Both the position numbers and the translations under genes were made by a program. A stretch of DNA of 64,000 nucleotides from Limnohabitans sp. (GTDB lineage: Bacteria > Pseudomonadota > Gammaproteobacteria > Burkholderiales > Burkholderiaceae_C), in NCBI GenBank assembly GCA_018882835.1, contig VERE01000002.1, forward strand, positions 1 to 64,000, in the 5' to 3' direction. Under the pieces are notes generated by a model. It was not told the DNA's origin. It ran no database searches and saw nothing but the letters and a program-made list of their open reading frames with translations. Positions 8,818 through 17,823 of the stretch are shown here, piece by piece (position 1 is the first letter of the stretch; every line of letters starts with the position of its first letter).

Positions 8818-10104
8818 TTAAGTATTCAGATGAGGCGCATCCAAACGGGGGATTCCCCCTAAGAGAATGCCGCCTACCGTGTAGAAGGAACCGAAGACGA
8901 CGATTCTATCAGCGGGGTTTGCCGCAGCAACGGCTGCTTCAAGCGCAGCTTGAGGGTTCGCATGACATGACACGCGGGCATCGGGCCTGAGGCTCAATGA
9001 GTCCCAAGCGCTTTTCAATGCCTCTGCCGAGGCAGCGCGCGGCGTTGGTAAATCGGTGAAGTACCAGGCATCGGCGAGCGGCGCAATGCGGGCCAGCATG
9101 GGTGCCACATCTTTGTCAGCCATGGCCCCCATCACCAGGTGGGTGCAGGGGTAAAAGCCCATCGCGTCCAGGTTCTCAGCCAGCACCGCCACGGCATGCG
9201 CGTTGTGCGCCACATCCAGCACCAGCGCCGGCTGCCCTGGAACGATTTGAAAACGCCCAGGCAAGGACACCATGGCCAGGCCATTGCGAACCGCTTGCGC
9301 GGTGACAGGGATTCGCGACCGCAGGGACTCCAGGGCAGCCAATGCACCAGAGGAATTCATCAGCTGGTTGGCCCCTCGCAAAGCCGGGTATGCCAGACCG
9401 CTGTAGCGGCGACCGCGGCCACTCCATGACCACTGTTGTTTGTCACCCGCGTAGTTGAAGTCGTGGCCCATGCGCCAAAGATCGGCCCCGATCGCCATGG
9501 CACGGTCCAGCACACTTTGGGGTGGCACAGGGTCACTCACGATGGCGGGGCGACCCGTGCGAAAAATACCGGCCTTCTCGCGGCCAATCGTCTCGCGATC
9601 GTTGCCGAGGTAAGCCATGTGGTCCAGGTCCACGCTGGTAACGATGGCGCAATCGGGGTCGATGATGTTGACCGCGTCCAGTCGCCCCCCCAGCCCCACT
9701 TCCAGGATGATCACATCCAGTTGTTTGTCTGCCAACAGACTCAGGATTGCCAAGGTGGTGAACTCAAAGTAGCTCAGCGACACGTCTGCGCGCGCCTGGT
9801 CCACGCGTTCGAAATGCGGCACCAGCACCTCGGGCTCGACAATCTCGCCAGCCACCCGGCAACGCTCCTCAAAATGCACCAGGTGTGGCGAGGTGTACAC
9901 CCCCGTGCGGTACCCGGCCTCTGACAAGATGGCCTCCAGCATGGCGCAGGTCGAGCCTTTGCCATTGGTGCCGGCGACCGTGATCACCGGGCCCTCAAAC
10001 TTTAAAGCCAGTCGGTCCGCCACCGTCTGGACGCGTGCCAACCCCATGTCGATGGCAACAGGATGAAGGCGTTCACAATGGGCAAGCCAGTCGTCAAGAT
10101 TCAT
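8818..10104 (-). CDS. folC: Bifunctional folylpolyglutamate / dihydrofolate synthase
   Basis: A Mur-ligase-type ATP-dependent enzyme of 428 residues that adds glutamate to dihydropteroate and tetrahydrofolate. The P-loop is VAGTNGKGST at about residues 43-52. Further family blocks are YTSPHLVHFEER and DHMAYLGND (metal and substrate binding), with DVAHNAHA in the C-terminal domain. First gene of the minus-strand run ending in gltX; the upstream region is shared with the divergent ArsC-like gene at 10160. Confidence 0.95.
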   Translation of the reverse strand: MNLDDWLAHCERLHPVAIDMGLARVQTVADRLALKFEGPVITVAGTNGKGSTCAMLEAILSEAGYRTGVYTSPHLVHFEERCRVAGEIVEPEVLVPHFERVDQARADVSLSYFEFTTLAILSLLADKQLDVIILEVGLGGRLDAVNIIDPDCAIVTSVDLDHMAYLGNDRETIGREKAGIFRTGRPAIVSDPVPPQSVLDRAMAIGADLWRMGHDFNYAGDKQQWSWSGRGRRYSGLAYPALRGANQLMNSSGALAALESLRSRIPVTAQAVRNGLAMVSLPGRFQIVPGQPALVLDVAHNAHAVAVLAENLDAMGFYPCTHLVMGAMADKDVAPMLARIAPLADAWYFTDLPTPRAASAEALKSAWDSLSLRPDARVSCHANPQAALEAAVAAANPADRIVVFGSFYTVGGILLGGIPRLDAPHLNT

Positions 10105-10159
10105 GCGGGAATTGTCGCCGAGTCTGCGCCTGTGCGCTGAAATCGGGCATCATTGCAGC

Positions 10160-10525
10160 ATGAAAGATACTGCAATTCACGTCTATGGCATTCCCAACTG
10201 TGGCAGCGTCAAGAAAGTGCGTGTGTGGCTGGAAAGCCAAGGCCAAGCCTACCTGTTCCATGACTTCAAAAAAGAGGGCGTCGACCCTGTTGCGCTGGAC
10301 CACTGGCTGCACCAGGCGGGTTGGGAAACGCTGGTGAACCGCAAGGGCACGACCTGGCGTCAACTGGACGCCAACGCGCAAGCCAAGGTCTCCGATGCCG
10401 CCAGCGCGCGCAGCCTGATGCTGGCCCATCCCAGTGTGATCAAACGGCCGGTCTTGGTCGCTGGCGCGGACCGCCAGGTCATTGTGGGAGTCAACGAAGA
10501 AGCCTGGTCCTGCGTTATTTCCTAA
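10160..10525 (+). CDS. ArsC/Spx-family thioredoxin-fold protein (YffB-like)
   Basis: 121 residues starting at the ATG at 10160, where the family's first strand begins (IHVYGIPNCGSVKKVRVWL). The frame is open upstream to 10103 but that part overlaps the folC promoter region. A single N-terminal Cys (NCGSV) replaces a CXXC pair. The fold matches the arsenate reductase/Spx group, and YffB-like members are often glutathione-dependent reductases of unknown substrate. Arsenate reductase activity should not be assumed; a genuine LMW-PTP-type ArsC is encoded at 45418-45933. Confidence 0.8.
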   Translation: MKDTAIHVYGIPNCGSVKKVRVWLESQGQAYLFHDFKKEGVDPVALDHWLHQAGWETLVNRKGTTWRQLDANAQAKVSDAASARSLMLAHPSVIKRPVLVAGADRQVIVGVNEEAWSCVIS

Positions 10526-10623
10526 AACAAACGCAAGATTTTTTTCTTTACTTACTTTGACGCGCACAACCATTTCTCAAACGCTGAAGTGCTTAAACTC
10601 ACATCCTCAATGAGGACATCTTC

Positions 10624-11199
10624 ATGAAAAAACTTACCCTCGCCCTGTCCGTTTTCACGTTGGCTTCGGCTGCCAGCTTCAGTTCACAAGCCCAAGAGGT
10701 GGGTCGGGTCATTTCCAGCACCCCCGTGATCCAGCAAGTGGCTGTGCCGCGCCAGGTTTGTAGCAACTCTCAGGTTGTCACCCCCGGCCAAAAGTCCGGC
10801 GCAGGTGCTGCCATGGGGGCCATCGCAGGGGGCGCCATTGGCAACAGCATGGGTCAAGGCTCGGGCCGTGCCGCCGCCACCGTGTTGGGCCTTTTTGGGG
10901 GTGCTTTGCTTGGCGACAAGGTAGAGGGCGCCCCAACCCCCGAAGTGCGCAATGTTCAAAACTGCACCAACCAGGTGTTCTACGAGAACCGCACGGCGGG
11001 CTATCACGTGGTTTATGAGTTCGCCGGCAAACAGTACACGGTTCAAATGCCCTCCGACCCGGGCCCCACAGTGCGCTTGCAAATCACGCCCATGGTGCCT
11101 GCGCCGTCCGCCACACCTGTGACCTTGCCCTCAAACCCTGTGCCCATGCCCATGGCACCTGCCGGCGTGCCTCCCGTCGGTTCTGCGCCCCAAAGCTGA
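10624..11199 (+). CDS. Exported glycine-zipper (2TM) envelope protein
   Basis: 191 residues with a cleavable signal peptide (MKKLTLALSVFTLASAASFSSQAQ). The glycine-zipper 2TM segment lies at about residues 58-100 (AAMGAIAGGAIGNSMG...GLFGGALLGDK), as in the Rickettsia 17 kDa antigen/YcfJ/SlyB families. A Pro/Ala-rich C-terminal tail follows. No lipobox Cys is present at the cleavage site, so it is probably periplasmic or outer-membrane-associated rather than a lipoprotein. Single gene, closed by the terminator at 11225. Confidence 0.82.
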   Translation: MKKLTLALSVFTLASAASFSSQAQEVGRVISSTPVIQQVAVPRQVCSNSQVVTPGQKSGAGAAMGAIAGGAIGNSMGQGSGRAAATVLGLFGGALLGDKVEGAPTPEVRNVQNCTNQVFYENRTAGYHVVYEFAGKQYTVQMPSDPGPTVRLQITPMVPAPSATPVTLPSNPVPMPMAPAGVPPVGSAPQS

Positions 11200-11224
11200 T
11201 CAACCGTCCACACCTGACCCTGAA

Positions 11225-11257
11225 GGGCGCCAAGCGGTCATCGCTTGGCGCCCTTTC
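11225..11257 (+). terminator. Rho-independent terminator
   Basis: A perfect 12-bp GC-rich stem (GGGCGCCAAGCG at 11225-11236, CGCTTGGCGCCC at 11242-11253) with a 5-base loop, followed by TTTCCCTTTC. It lies 26 bases after the glycine-zipper gene. Confidence 0.88.
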
Positions 11258-11318
11258 CCTTTCAGTCAACTGGCTGCGTGTGTCCTAGAATTGAGGGTTT
11301 CCAAACGACACATTCATC

Positions 11319-12641
11319 ATGACGAAAGCAACTCAAGCCGCGAAATCCGGCAACGGTCCGAAACGTGTGGTCCTGGCCTACTCGGGTGGCCTCGACACCT
11401 CGATCATCCTCAAGTGGCTGCAAGATGAATACGGCTGCGAAGTCGTGACCTTCACCGCAGACATCGGTCAGGGCGAAGAAATTGAGCCTGCACGCGCCAA
11501 AGCCATCAAGATGGGCATCAAGCCGCAAAACATCTTCATCGAAGACTTGCGTGAAGAGTTTGTGCGCGATTTCGTGTTCCCCATGTTCCGCGCCAATGCA
11601 CTCTACGAAGGCGAATACCTGCTGGGCACCTCGATTGCGCGCCCGTTGATAGCTAAGCGCCTGGTGGAAATTGCCCGCAAGACCAAGGCCGACGCCATCA
11701 GCCATGGCGCCACGGGCAAAGGCAACGACCAGGTGCGCTTCGAGCTCGGCGCCTATGCGCTGATGCCCAACGTCAAGGTCATCGCCCCCTGGCGCGAGTG
11801 GGATCTGCTGTCACGTGAAAAGCTGTTGGCTTACGCCGACGAGCACGGCATTCCGGTGGACTTCAAGAAACGCAAGGGCGGCGCACCTTACTCGATGGAC
11901 GCCAACCTGCTGCACATCAGCTACGAAGGCGGCATTCTTGAAGACCCGAACTTTGCTCCCGAAGAAAACATGTGGCGCTTGACTGTCAGCCCTGAAAAGG
12001 CGCCGGGCAAGCCCCAAATCATTGAGCTGAGCTACGCCAAAGGCGATATCGTGGCCATCGACGGCAAGAAGATGAGCCCTGCCCAAGTGTTGTCGCACCT
12101 GAACGAGGTGGGCGGTCGCCACGGCATTGGCCGCCTGGACAAAGTGGAAAACCGCTATGTCGGCATGAAGAGCCGCGGCTGCTATGAAACCCCCGGCGGC
12201 ACCATTCTGTTGGCCGGCCACCGTGCCATCGAGTCCATCACGCTCGACCGCGAAGTGCTGGCCCTCAAGGACGACCTGATGCCGCGCTATGCACGCCTGG
12301 TTTACAACGGCTATTGGTTCAGCCCCGAGCGCGAGTTGTTGCAAGGCCTGATCGATGCCTCGCAAGCCACCGTCAACGGCAAGGTTCGCCTCAAGCTCTA
12401 CAAGGGCACCATCATGTGCGTGGGCCGCGAAAGCGCCACCGACAGCCTGTTCGATACCCGCATCGCCACCTTCGATGACGATGGCGGCGCCTACAACCAA
12501 GCCGACGCTGGCGGCTTCATCAAACTCAACGCTTTGCGCATGCGCATTGCCGGCAACCTCAAGGCTGCCCGTGCCAACGCCGCCAAAAAGCCGGCTGCCA
12601 AAGCCAAGAAGCCCGCAGCCAAGCCTGCCAAAAAGAAATAA
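11319..12641 (+). CDS. argG: Argininosuccinate synthase with a Lys/Ala-rich tail
   Basis: Joins citrulline and aspartate with ATP in arginine synthesis. 440 residues. The ATP-binding P-loop-like motif is [15 protein letters not shown] at about residues 17-31 and further family blocks include [15 protein letters not shown]. The enzyme core is complete by about residue 415. The last 25 residues are almost only Ala, Lys and Pro ([20 protein letters not shown]), which I do not recognise as part of the enzyme; the tail resembles histone-H1-like nucleic-acid-binding tails. The reading frame is uninterrupted, with a normal TAA. ppnP follows after 12 bases. Confidence 0.95.
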   Translation: MTKATQAAKSGNGPKRVVLAYSGGLDTSIILKWLQDEYGCEVVTFTADIGQGEEIEPARAKAIKMGIKPQNIFIEDLREEFVRDFVFPMFRANALYEGEYLLGTSIARPLIAKRLVEIARKTKADAISHGATGKGNDQVRFELGAYALMPNVKVIAPWREWDLLSREKLLAYADEHGIPVDFKKRKGGAPYSMDANLLHISYEGGILEDPNFAPEENMWRLTVSPEKAPGKPQIIELSYAKGDIVAIDGKKMSPAQVLSHLNEVGGRHGIGRLDKVENRYVGMKSRGCYETPGGTILLAGHRAIESITLDREVLALKDDLMPRYARLVYNGYWFSPERELLQGLIDASQATVNGKVRLKLYKGTIMCVGRESATDSLFDTRIATFDDDGGAYNQADAGGFIKLNALRMRIAGNLKAARANAAKKPAAKAKKPAAKPAKKK

Positions 12642-12653
12642 GCGAGCCTGTTC

Positions 12654-12971
12654 ATGACCACTGACAAAATTGACGGCATCAGCGTCACCACAAAAGCCAA
12701 TGTCTATTTCGACGGCAAGTGTGTGAGCCACGGCGTCACCTACCCCGATGGCACGAAAAAGAGCGTTGGCGTGGTGCTGCCCTCCACCCTGACCTTCAAC
12801 ACCGGCGCCCCCGAAATCATGGAGTGCGTGGCCGGCGCTTGCGAGTACAAGCTCAAAGGCAGCGATGCCTGGCTGCGCTCAGGTCCAGGCGACAAGTTCA
12901 GTATTCCTGGCAACTCCTCGTTTGACATTCGGGTCACCGAGGCCTACCACTACATTTGCCACTTCGGCTGA
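12654..12971 (+). CDS. ppnP: Pyrimidine/purine nucleoside phosphorylase (YaiE/PpnP family)
   Basis: A 105-residue single-domain cupin of the DUF1255 family. E. coli PpnP (YaiE) splits a broad range of nucleosides with phosphate. Family blocks visible are ANVYFDGKCVSHGV, GVVLPSTLTFNT and PEIMECVAGACEYKL, with the C-terminal YHYICHFG. Twelve bases after argG on the same strand and followed by a strong hairpin terminator, so it is probably cotranscribed with argG although no metabolic link is evident. Confidence 0.9.
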   Translation: MTTDKIDGISVTTKANVYFDGKCVSHGVTYPDGTKKSVGVVLPSTLTFNTGAPEIMECVAGACEYKLKGSDAWLRSGPGDKFSIPGNSSFDIRVTEAYHYICHFG

Positions 12972-12977
12972 AAACAG

Positions 12978-13014
12978 CCGTCATCGCCAGCGAAGTGCGG
13001 CGATGACGGTTTTT
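12978..13014. terminator. Bidirectional terminator between ppnP and the NMO-like gene
   Basis: A perfect 11-bp stem (CCGTCATCGCC at 12978-12988, GGCGATGACGG at 12999-13009) with AAAA before and TTTTT after, so it can end both convergent transcripts. The stem sequence recurs at 60308-60337. Confidence 0.85.
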
Positions 13015-13015
13015 G

Positions 13016-13969
13016 TCACAGCGCCAGGCGCGTGCGGGCTTCCTGGTACTCGCGCTTGAGGCGCGCCACCAGTTCGGCCGTAGGCACCACTTTCTTCACG
13101 GCGCTGATGCCCTGGCCGCAGCCCCAGATGTCTTTCCAGGCTTTTTTGGCGTCGCCGCCGAAATTCATCTTGCTAGGGTCGCTCTGCGGCAAGTTCTCGG
13201 GGTCGAGGCCAGCGTTGCGGATCGACGGTGCCAGGTAGTTGCCGTGCACGCCGGTGAACAAGTTGCTGTACACAATGTCGTCCGAGGTAGAGTCGACCAC
13301 GCATTGCTTGTAAGCGTCGAGCGCACGCGCCTCTTCGGTGGCAATAAAAGCCGAGCCAATGTAGGCAAAATCAGCGCCCATGGCCTGGGCTGCCAAAATG
13401 GCGCCGCCGTTGGCAATCGAGCCGCTCAAGGCCACGGGGCCGTCGAACCACTCGCGAATTTCCTGAATCAAGGCAAACGGGCTCTTCACGCCCGCATGGC
13501 CGCCGGCACCGGTGGCCACGGCAATCAGGCCATCCGCTCCTTTTTCAATCGCCTTGTGCGCGAACTTGTCGTTGATGATGTCGTGCATCACCACCGCGCC
13601 ATAGCTGTGCGCAGCCTGGTTGATTTCTTCGCGCGCGCCCAGCGAGGTGATGATCATCGGCACCTTGTACTTGACGCACATTTCCATGTCGTGGTCCAGG
13701 CGGTCATTGCTCTTGTGCACGATCTGGTTGATGGCGAAAGGCGCCGCCGGGTTGTCCGGGTGAGCGCGGTCGTAGGCTGCGAGGGTCTCGGTGATTTCTG
13801 CGAGCCACTCATCCAGCTGCGAGGCAGGCCGTGCATTCAACGCAGGCATGGAGCCAATGACGCCGGCCTTGCATTGCTCGATCACCAGTTTGGGGTTGCT
13901 GATGATGAACAGCGGCGAGGCAATCACCGGGAACTTGAGTTGACGCAGGGTCTGCGGCAGATTGGACAT
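13016..13969 (-). CDS. Nitronate monooxygenase family protein
   Basis: An FMN-dependent TIM-barrel protein of 317 residues. Recognisable blocks are FPVIASPLFIISNP near the N-terminus, GADGLIAVATGAGGHAG (phosphate/flavin-binding Gly-rich loop, about residues 140-156), and AIANGGAI...AMGADFAYIGSAFIATEEA. The family oxidises nitronates or, in some members, has enoyl reductase activity, so the true substrate is open. Last gene of the etfB-etfA-acyl-CoA dehydrogenase set, which hints that it acts near acyl-CoA oxidation. Confidence 0.87.
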   Translation of the reverse strand: MSNLPQTLRQLKFPVIASPLFIISNPKLVIEQCKAGVIGSMPALNARPASQLDEWLAEITETLAAYDRAHPDNPAAPFAINQIVHKSNDRLDHDMEMCVKYKVPMIITSLGAREEINQAAHSYGAVVMHDIINDKFAHKAIEKGADGLIAVATGAGGHAGVKSPFALIQEIREWFDGPVALSGSIANGGAILAAQAMGADFAYIGSAFIATEEARALDAYKQCVVDSTSDDIVYSNLFTGVHGNYLAPSIRNAGLDPENLPQSDPSKMNFGGDAKKAWKDIWGCGQGISAVKKVVPTAELVARLKREYQEARTRLAL

Positions 13970-14007
13970 GGTGTCTCCTGAAATATTTTTATGGGGAACA
14001 AGCAGAT

Positions 14008-15798
14008 TTAGAAGGCTTCCAGCGCCATGGCAGTAACGCTGTCGGCGCCCTCCACGATGCTGTCGCGCAGGCCGGGGATCTTGCTCAGCAGATGGTCGGC
14101 ATAAAAGCGTGCGGTGGTGATCTTGGCCTCAAGGAAGGCCTTGTCTTCACCAGTGGCCAGCAAGTCCTCGGCGACGCTCAGGGAGCGTGCCAGCTGCCAG
14201 CCTGCCATCAAGTTGCCAGCCAGCATCAGGTAAGGCACGCTGCCTGCGAACGCTGCATTGGGATCGGTCGAGGCGTTGGCTGCAATGAAGTCCACAGTGG
14301 CTTCAAAGGCCTCACGCGCGGCCTTCAAACGCTTGGCCACGGCCTGGCTGTGGGCGCTGCTGCGCTGGGCCAGGGCGGCTTCGGTTTGGGCAATTTGCCG
14401 GGCAATGCCTTTGGCGGTTTGGCCACCATCGCGCGCGGTCTTGCGACCCACAAGGTCGTTGGCCTGGATGGCGGTGGTGCCTTCGTAAATGGTCAAAATC
14501 TTGGCATCACGGTAGTGCTGCGCGGCACCGGTTTCTTCAATGAAGCCCATGCCCCCGTGAATCTGTACGCCCAGCGAGGTGACTTCCAGGCTCATCTCGG
14601 TGCTGTAACCCTTGACCAGGGGCACCATGAATTCATAGAAGCTCTGGTTCTGGCGGCGCACTTCCGCATCAGGGTGATGGTGGGCAGCGTCGTAGGCCGC
14701 CGCCGCCACCGCAGCCATCGCACGACAGCCTTCGGTGTAGGCACGCATGGTCATGAGCATGCGACGTACATCGGGATGGTGAATGATGGGCGCCGAGGCC
14801 TTGATCGAGCCGTCCACCGGGCGCGACTGCACCCGGTCACGCGCATACTGCGCGGCGCGCTGGTAGGCCCGCTCGGCCACGGCAATGCCCTGCACGCCCA
14901 CGGCGTAACGGGCCGCATTCATCATGATGAACATGTATTCGAGGCCCCGATTTTCCTGGCCCACCAAGTAGCCCACCGCGCCACCGTGGTCGCCGTACTG
15001 CAACACGGCGGTGGGGCTGGCTTTGATGCCCATTTTGTGCTCGATACTGACGCAGTGCACGTCGTTGCGTGCGCCAAGAGAGCCATCCTTGTTCACCATG
15101 AACTTGGGCACCACAAACAAGCTGATGCCCTTCACGCCTTCAGCCGCGCCGCTGACGCGGGCCAGCACCAGGTGCACAATGTTTTGCGCCATGTCGTGCT
15201 CACCGTAGGTGATGAAGATTTTGGTGCCAAACACTTTGTAGGTGCCATCAGGCTGCGGCTCGGCGCGCGAGCGCACCATGGACAAATCGGAGCCGGCTTG
15301 CGGCTCGGTCAGGTTCATGGTGCCGGTCCATTCACCGCTGATCAGCTTTTCCAGGTAGACGGCCTTGAGTTCGTCGCTACCCGCCGTCAACAGCGCTTCA
15401 ATCGCGCCGTCGGTCAGCAAGGGGCAAAGGGCAAAGCTCAGGTTGGCCGCGTTCAGAATTTCGCCGCACGCCGCGCCAATGGCCTTGGGCAAGCCCTGGC
15501 CGCCAAACTCTGCCGGATGCTGCAAGCTCTGCCAGCCGCCTTCACAGTACTGCTTGTAGGCCTCTTTGAAGCCCGGCGTCGTGGTCACCACGCCGTCTTT
15601 CCAGCTCGAAGGGTTTTTGTCACCTTCCCAGTTCAACGGGGCGACCATGCCCTCGTTGAATTTGGCACATTCCTCGAGCACCGCTTGTGCGGTTTCCAGG
15701 CCTGCATCCTCGAACCCAGGAATGGCGGCAATTTCATCGATGTTGGCGAGATGCTGCAAATTAAACAGCATGTCTTTGACGGGCGCGGTAAAGCTCAT
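14008..15798 (-). CDS. Acyl-CoA dehydrogenase, large (about 600-residue) type
   Basis: An FAD enzyme that introduces a 2,3 double bond into an acyl-CoA, passing electrons to ETF. 596 residues: ACAD N-terminal, middle (TMNLTEPQAGSDLSMVRSRA, flavin contact) and C-terminal domains, then the extra C-terminal domain typical of this longer subfamily. The expected catalytic Glu is in ILTIYEGTTAIQ. It is 28 bases downstream of etfA on the same strand, so ETF is its obvious acceptor. The chain length it prefers cannot be read from sequence. Confidence 0.93.
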   Translation of the reverse strand: MSFTAPVKDMLFNLQHLANIDEIAAIPGFEDAGLETAQAVLEECAKFNEGMVAPLNWEGDKNPSSWKDGVVTTTPGFKEAYKQYCEGGWQSLQHPAEFGGQGLPKAIGAACGEILNAANLSFALCPLLTDGAIEALLTAGSDELKAVYLEKLISGEWTGTMNLTEPQAGSDLSMVRSRAEPQPDGTYKVFGTKIFITYGEHDMAQNIVHLVLARVSGAAEGVKGISLFVVPKFMVNKDGSLGARNDVHCVSIEHKMGIKASPTAVLQYGDHGGAVGYLVGQENRGLEYMFIMMNAARYAVGVQGIAVAERAYQRAAQYARDRVQSRPVDGSIKASAPIIHHPDVRRMLMTMRAYTEGCRAMAAVAAAAYDAAHHHPDAEVRRQNQSFYEFMVPLVKGYSTEMSLEVTSLGVQIHGGMGFIEETGAAQHYRDAKILTIYEGTTAIQANDLVGRKTARDGGQTAKGIARQIAQTEAALAQRSSAHSQAVAKRLKAAREAFEATVDFIAANASTDPNAAFAGSVPYLMLAGNLMAGWQLARSLSVAEDLLATGEDKAFLEAKITTARFYADHLLSKIPGLRDSIVEGADSVTAMALEAF

Positions 15799-15826
15799 GG
15801 CGATTCCTCAATCAAACGTTTTTCAC

Positions 15827-16759
15827 TCAGAGTTTGCCCACCAGCTCGGGCACAGCGGCAAACAGGTCGGCTTCCAGGCCGAAGTCGGCCACGCTGAAGA
15901 TCGGCGCTTCGGGGTCCTTGTTGATCGCCACGATCACCTTGGAGTCCTTCATGCCGGCCAGGTGCTGAATGGCACCGCTGATGCCGCAGGCCACATAGAG
16001 CTGGGGCGCAACGATCTTGCCGGTCTGACCCACCTGCCAGTCGTTGGGCGCATAGCCCGCATCGACAGCGGCACGGCTGGCACCGAGTGCGGCGCCGAGC
16101 TTGTCGGCCAAGGGCGTCATCACTTCGTTGAACTTTTCAGAGCTGCCCAGGGCGCGTCCACCGGAGACAATGATCTTGGCAGCGGTCAACTCGGGGCGAT
16201 CGCTCTTGGCGATTTCGCTGCCCAGGAAGCTGCTCTTGCCACTGTCAGCCACAGACGCGGCGCTTTCAACGGCCGCGCTGCCACCTGTGGCTGCCGCGGC
16301 ATCAAAACCCGTGGTGCGTACCGTGATCACCTTGATGGCGTCGGTGGACTGCACGGTGGCAATGGCGTTTCCCGCGTAAATCGGGCGCTCGAAGGTGTCG
16401 CCGCTCTCGACCTTGGTGATGTCAGAGATTTGCCCTACATCCAACTTGGCCGCCACGCGAGGGGCGACGTTCTTGCCGCCAGCCGTAGCGGGAAACAGGA
16501 TGTGGGTGTAGTGCGCAGCGATGGCCAGCACCTGGGCTGCCACGTTCTCGGCCAACCCATGCGCCAGCGCATCGCTGTCGGCATGAATCACTTTGCTCAC
16601 GCCCGCTATTTGGGACGCGGCTTGGGCCGCGGCGCCAGCGTTGTGGCCCGCCACCAGCACATGCACATCGCCGCCACAGGCCAGCGCTGCGGTCACGGTG
16701 TTGAGGGTTGCGCCCTTGATGGACGCATGGTCGTGTTCAGCAATCACGAGAGAGGTCAT
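15827..16759 (-). CDS. etfA: Electron transfer flavoprotein, alpha subunit
   Basis: 310 residues. The FAD-binding C-terminal half contains VSGGRALGSSEKF, GASRAAVDAGYAPNDWQVGQTGK and the end block YVACGISGAIQHLAGMKDS. It receives electrons from acyl-CoA dehydrogenases and passes them to ETF-quinone oxidoreductase. Directly downstream of etfB (17 bases) and upstream of the acyl-CoA dehydrogenase. Confidence 0.96.
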   Translation of the reverse strand: MTSLVIAEHDHASIKGATLNTVTAALACGGDVHVLVAGHNAGAAAQAASQIAGVSKVIHADSDALAHGLAENVAAQVLAIAAHYTHILFPATAGGKNVAPRVAAKLDVGQISDITKVESGDTFERPIYAGNAIATVQSTDAIKVITVRTTGFDAAAATGGSAAVESAASVADSGKSSFLGSEIAKSDRPELTAAKIIVSGGRALGSSEKFNEVMTPLADKLGAALGASRAAVDAGYAPNDWQVGQTGKIVAPQLYVACGISGAIQHLAGMKDSKVIVAINKDPEAPIFSVADFGLEADLFAAVPELVGKL

Positions 16760-16776
16760 GTCAATTCATCCTTGGC

Positions 16777-17526
16777 TTAAATCACTTTGGCATCGTTCTT
16801 GAGTTTGTCCACCAGGGTGGCCACATCGGGCACCTTGATGCCAGCGCTGCGCTTGGGCGGCTCGGTGACCTTGAGGGTCTTGATGCGCGGCGCTACATTC
16901 ACGCCGAGGTCTTCGGGCTTGAAGGTGTCGAGCTGCTTTTTCTTGGCCTTCATGATGTTGGGCAAGGTGACATAGCGCGGCTCGTTCAGGCGCAGGTCGG
17001 TGGTGATGATGGCAGGCATGGACAGCGACAAGGTCTCCAGTCCGCCGTCAACCTCGCGTGTCACCCTGGCTTTGCCGTCGGCGACTTCCACTTTGGAAGC
17101 AAAGGTGGCCTGCGGCAGGTCGGCCAGTGCGGCCAGCATTTGGCCGGTCTGGTTGCAGTCGTCGTCAATCGCCTGCTTGCCCAGAATCACCAGGCCTGGC
17201 TGTTCTTTGTCGATCAGCGCCTTGAGCAACTTGGCCACGGCCAAAGGCTGAAGCTCTTCTGCCGTCTCTACCAAAATGGCGCGGTCAGCGCCAATGGCCA
17301 TGGCCGTGCGCAAGGTTTCCTGGCATTGCGTGACGCCACAAGAAATAGCGATCACCTCGGTGACCACGCCCTTCTCTTTCAGGCGCACCGCTTCTTCCAC
17401 GGCAATCTCGTCGAACGGGTTCATGCTCATCTTCACATTGGCGATGTCCACGCCTGTGTTGTCCGATTTGACGCGCACTTTGACGTTGTAGTCGACCACG
17501 CGTTTGACAGGTACCAAGACCTTCAT
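16777..17526 (-). CDS. etfB: Electron transfer flavoprotein, beta subunit
   Basis: 249 residues beginning [20 protein letters not shown], with the family block [19 protein letters not shown] and the AMP-binding region. It heads the minus-strand operon etfB-etfA-acyl-CoA dehydrogenase-NMO. Its upstream region holds a perfect 24-bp palindrome ending 78 bases before the ATG. Confidence 0.97.
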   Translation of the reverse strand: MKVLVPVKRVVDYNVKVRVKSDNTGVDIANVKMSMNPFDEIAVEEAVRLKEKGVVTEVIAISCGVTQCQETLRTAMAIGADRAILVETAEELQPLAVAKLLKALIDKEQPGLVILGKQAIDDDCNQTGQMLAALADLPQATFASKVEVADGKARVTREVDGGLETLSLSMPAIITTDLRLNEPRYVTLPNIMKAKKKQLDTFKPEDLGVNVAPRIKTLKVTEPPKRSAGIKVPDVATLVDKLKNDAKVI

Positions 17527-17580
17527 GGGTTAGCTCCAAAGTTTAAAAATAAGGACCATCGGTCAGAGCGCAAAGCCCCA

Positions 17581-17604
17581 ATTGACGTTTACGTAAACGT
17601 CAAT
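17581..17604. promoter_or_regulatory. Perfect 24-bp palindrome upstream of etfB
   Basis: Half-site ATTGACGTTTAC (17581-17592) is followed without spacer by its exact reverse complement (17593-17604). The core ACGTTTACGTAAACGT resembles, from memory, the motif described for the MerR-family regulator LiuR of branched-chain amino acid and acyl-CoA catabolism. That fits the genes it precedes. The identity of the regulator is inference. Confidence 0.7.
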
Positions 17605-17730
17605 TTTAGAACAAGTTCGGGGTTTTTGCGAACGACCGTGCTTTTTTATGGTTCTGCCCTCTAGTGTAGAGGGAGATGCCCCTGTTTTTGCGGGGGATTG
17701 CCCGAACTTTCTGAGGGAATGAGTTCACTG

Positions 17731-17744
17731 ACCGTTTGGTCGGT
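17731..17744. promoter_or_regulatory. Candidate TetR-type operator between etfB and dctP
   Basis: ACCG-TTTGGT-CGGT, an inverted repeat with 4-bp arms, in the 297-base divergent intergenic region, 80 bases upstream of dctP. It resembles ACCG..CGGT operators of TetR proteins. Short arms make this weak evidence. Confidence 0.35.
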
Positions 17745-17823
17745 TAATTCGGGAAAGTCATGAGGGCGACAGGCCTGGATTGCCTATACATTTGATGGCA
17801 CATTGCCTATCTCTGGAGTTCTC

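Noticed and set aside
10160-10525. Arsenate reductase for the ars system
   Set aside because: It is 35 kb from the ars genes and of the YffB/Spx-like type; the ars operon has its own LMW-PTP ArsC.
10094-10573. 159-codon open frame on the minus strand before folC
   Set aside because: Antisense to the ArsC/Spx-like gene, no family features.
14092-15897. 601-codon open frame opposite the large acyl-CoA dehydrogenase
   Set aside because: Same shadow effect; no domain recognisable, and it would run into etfA.
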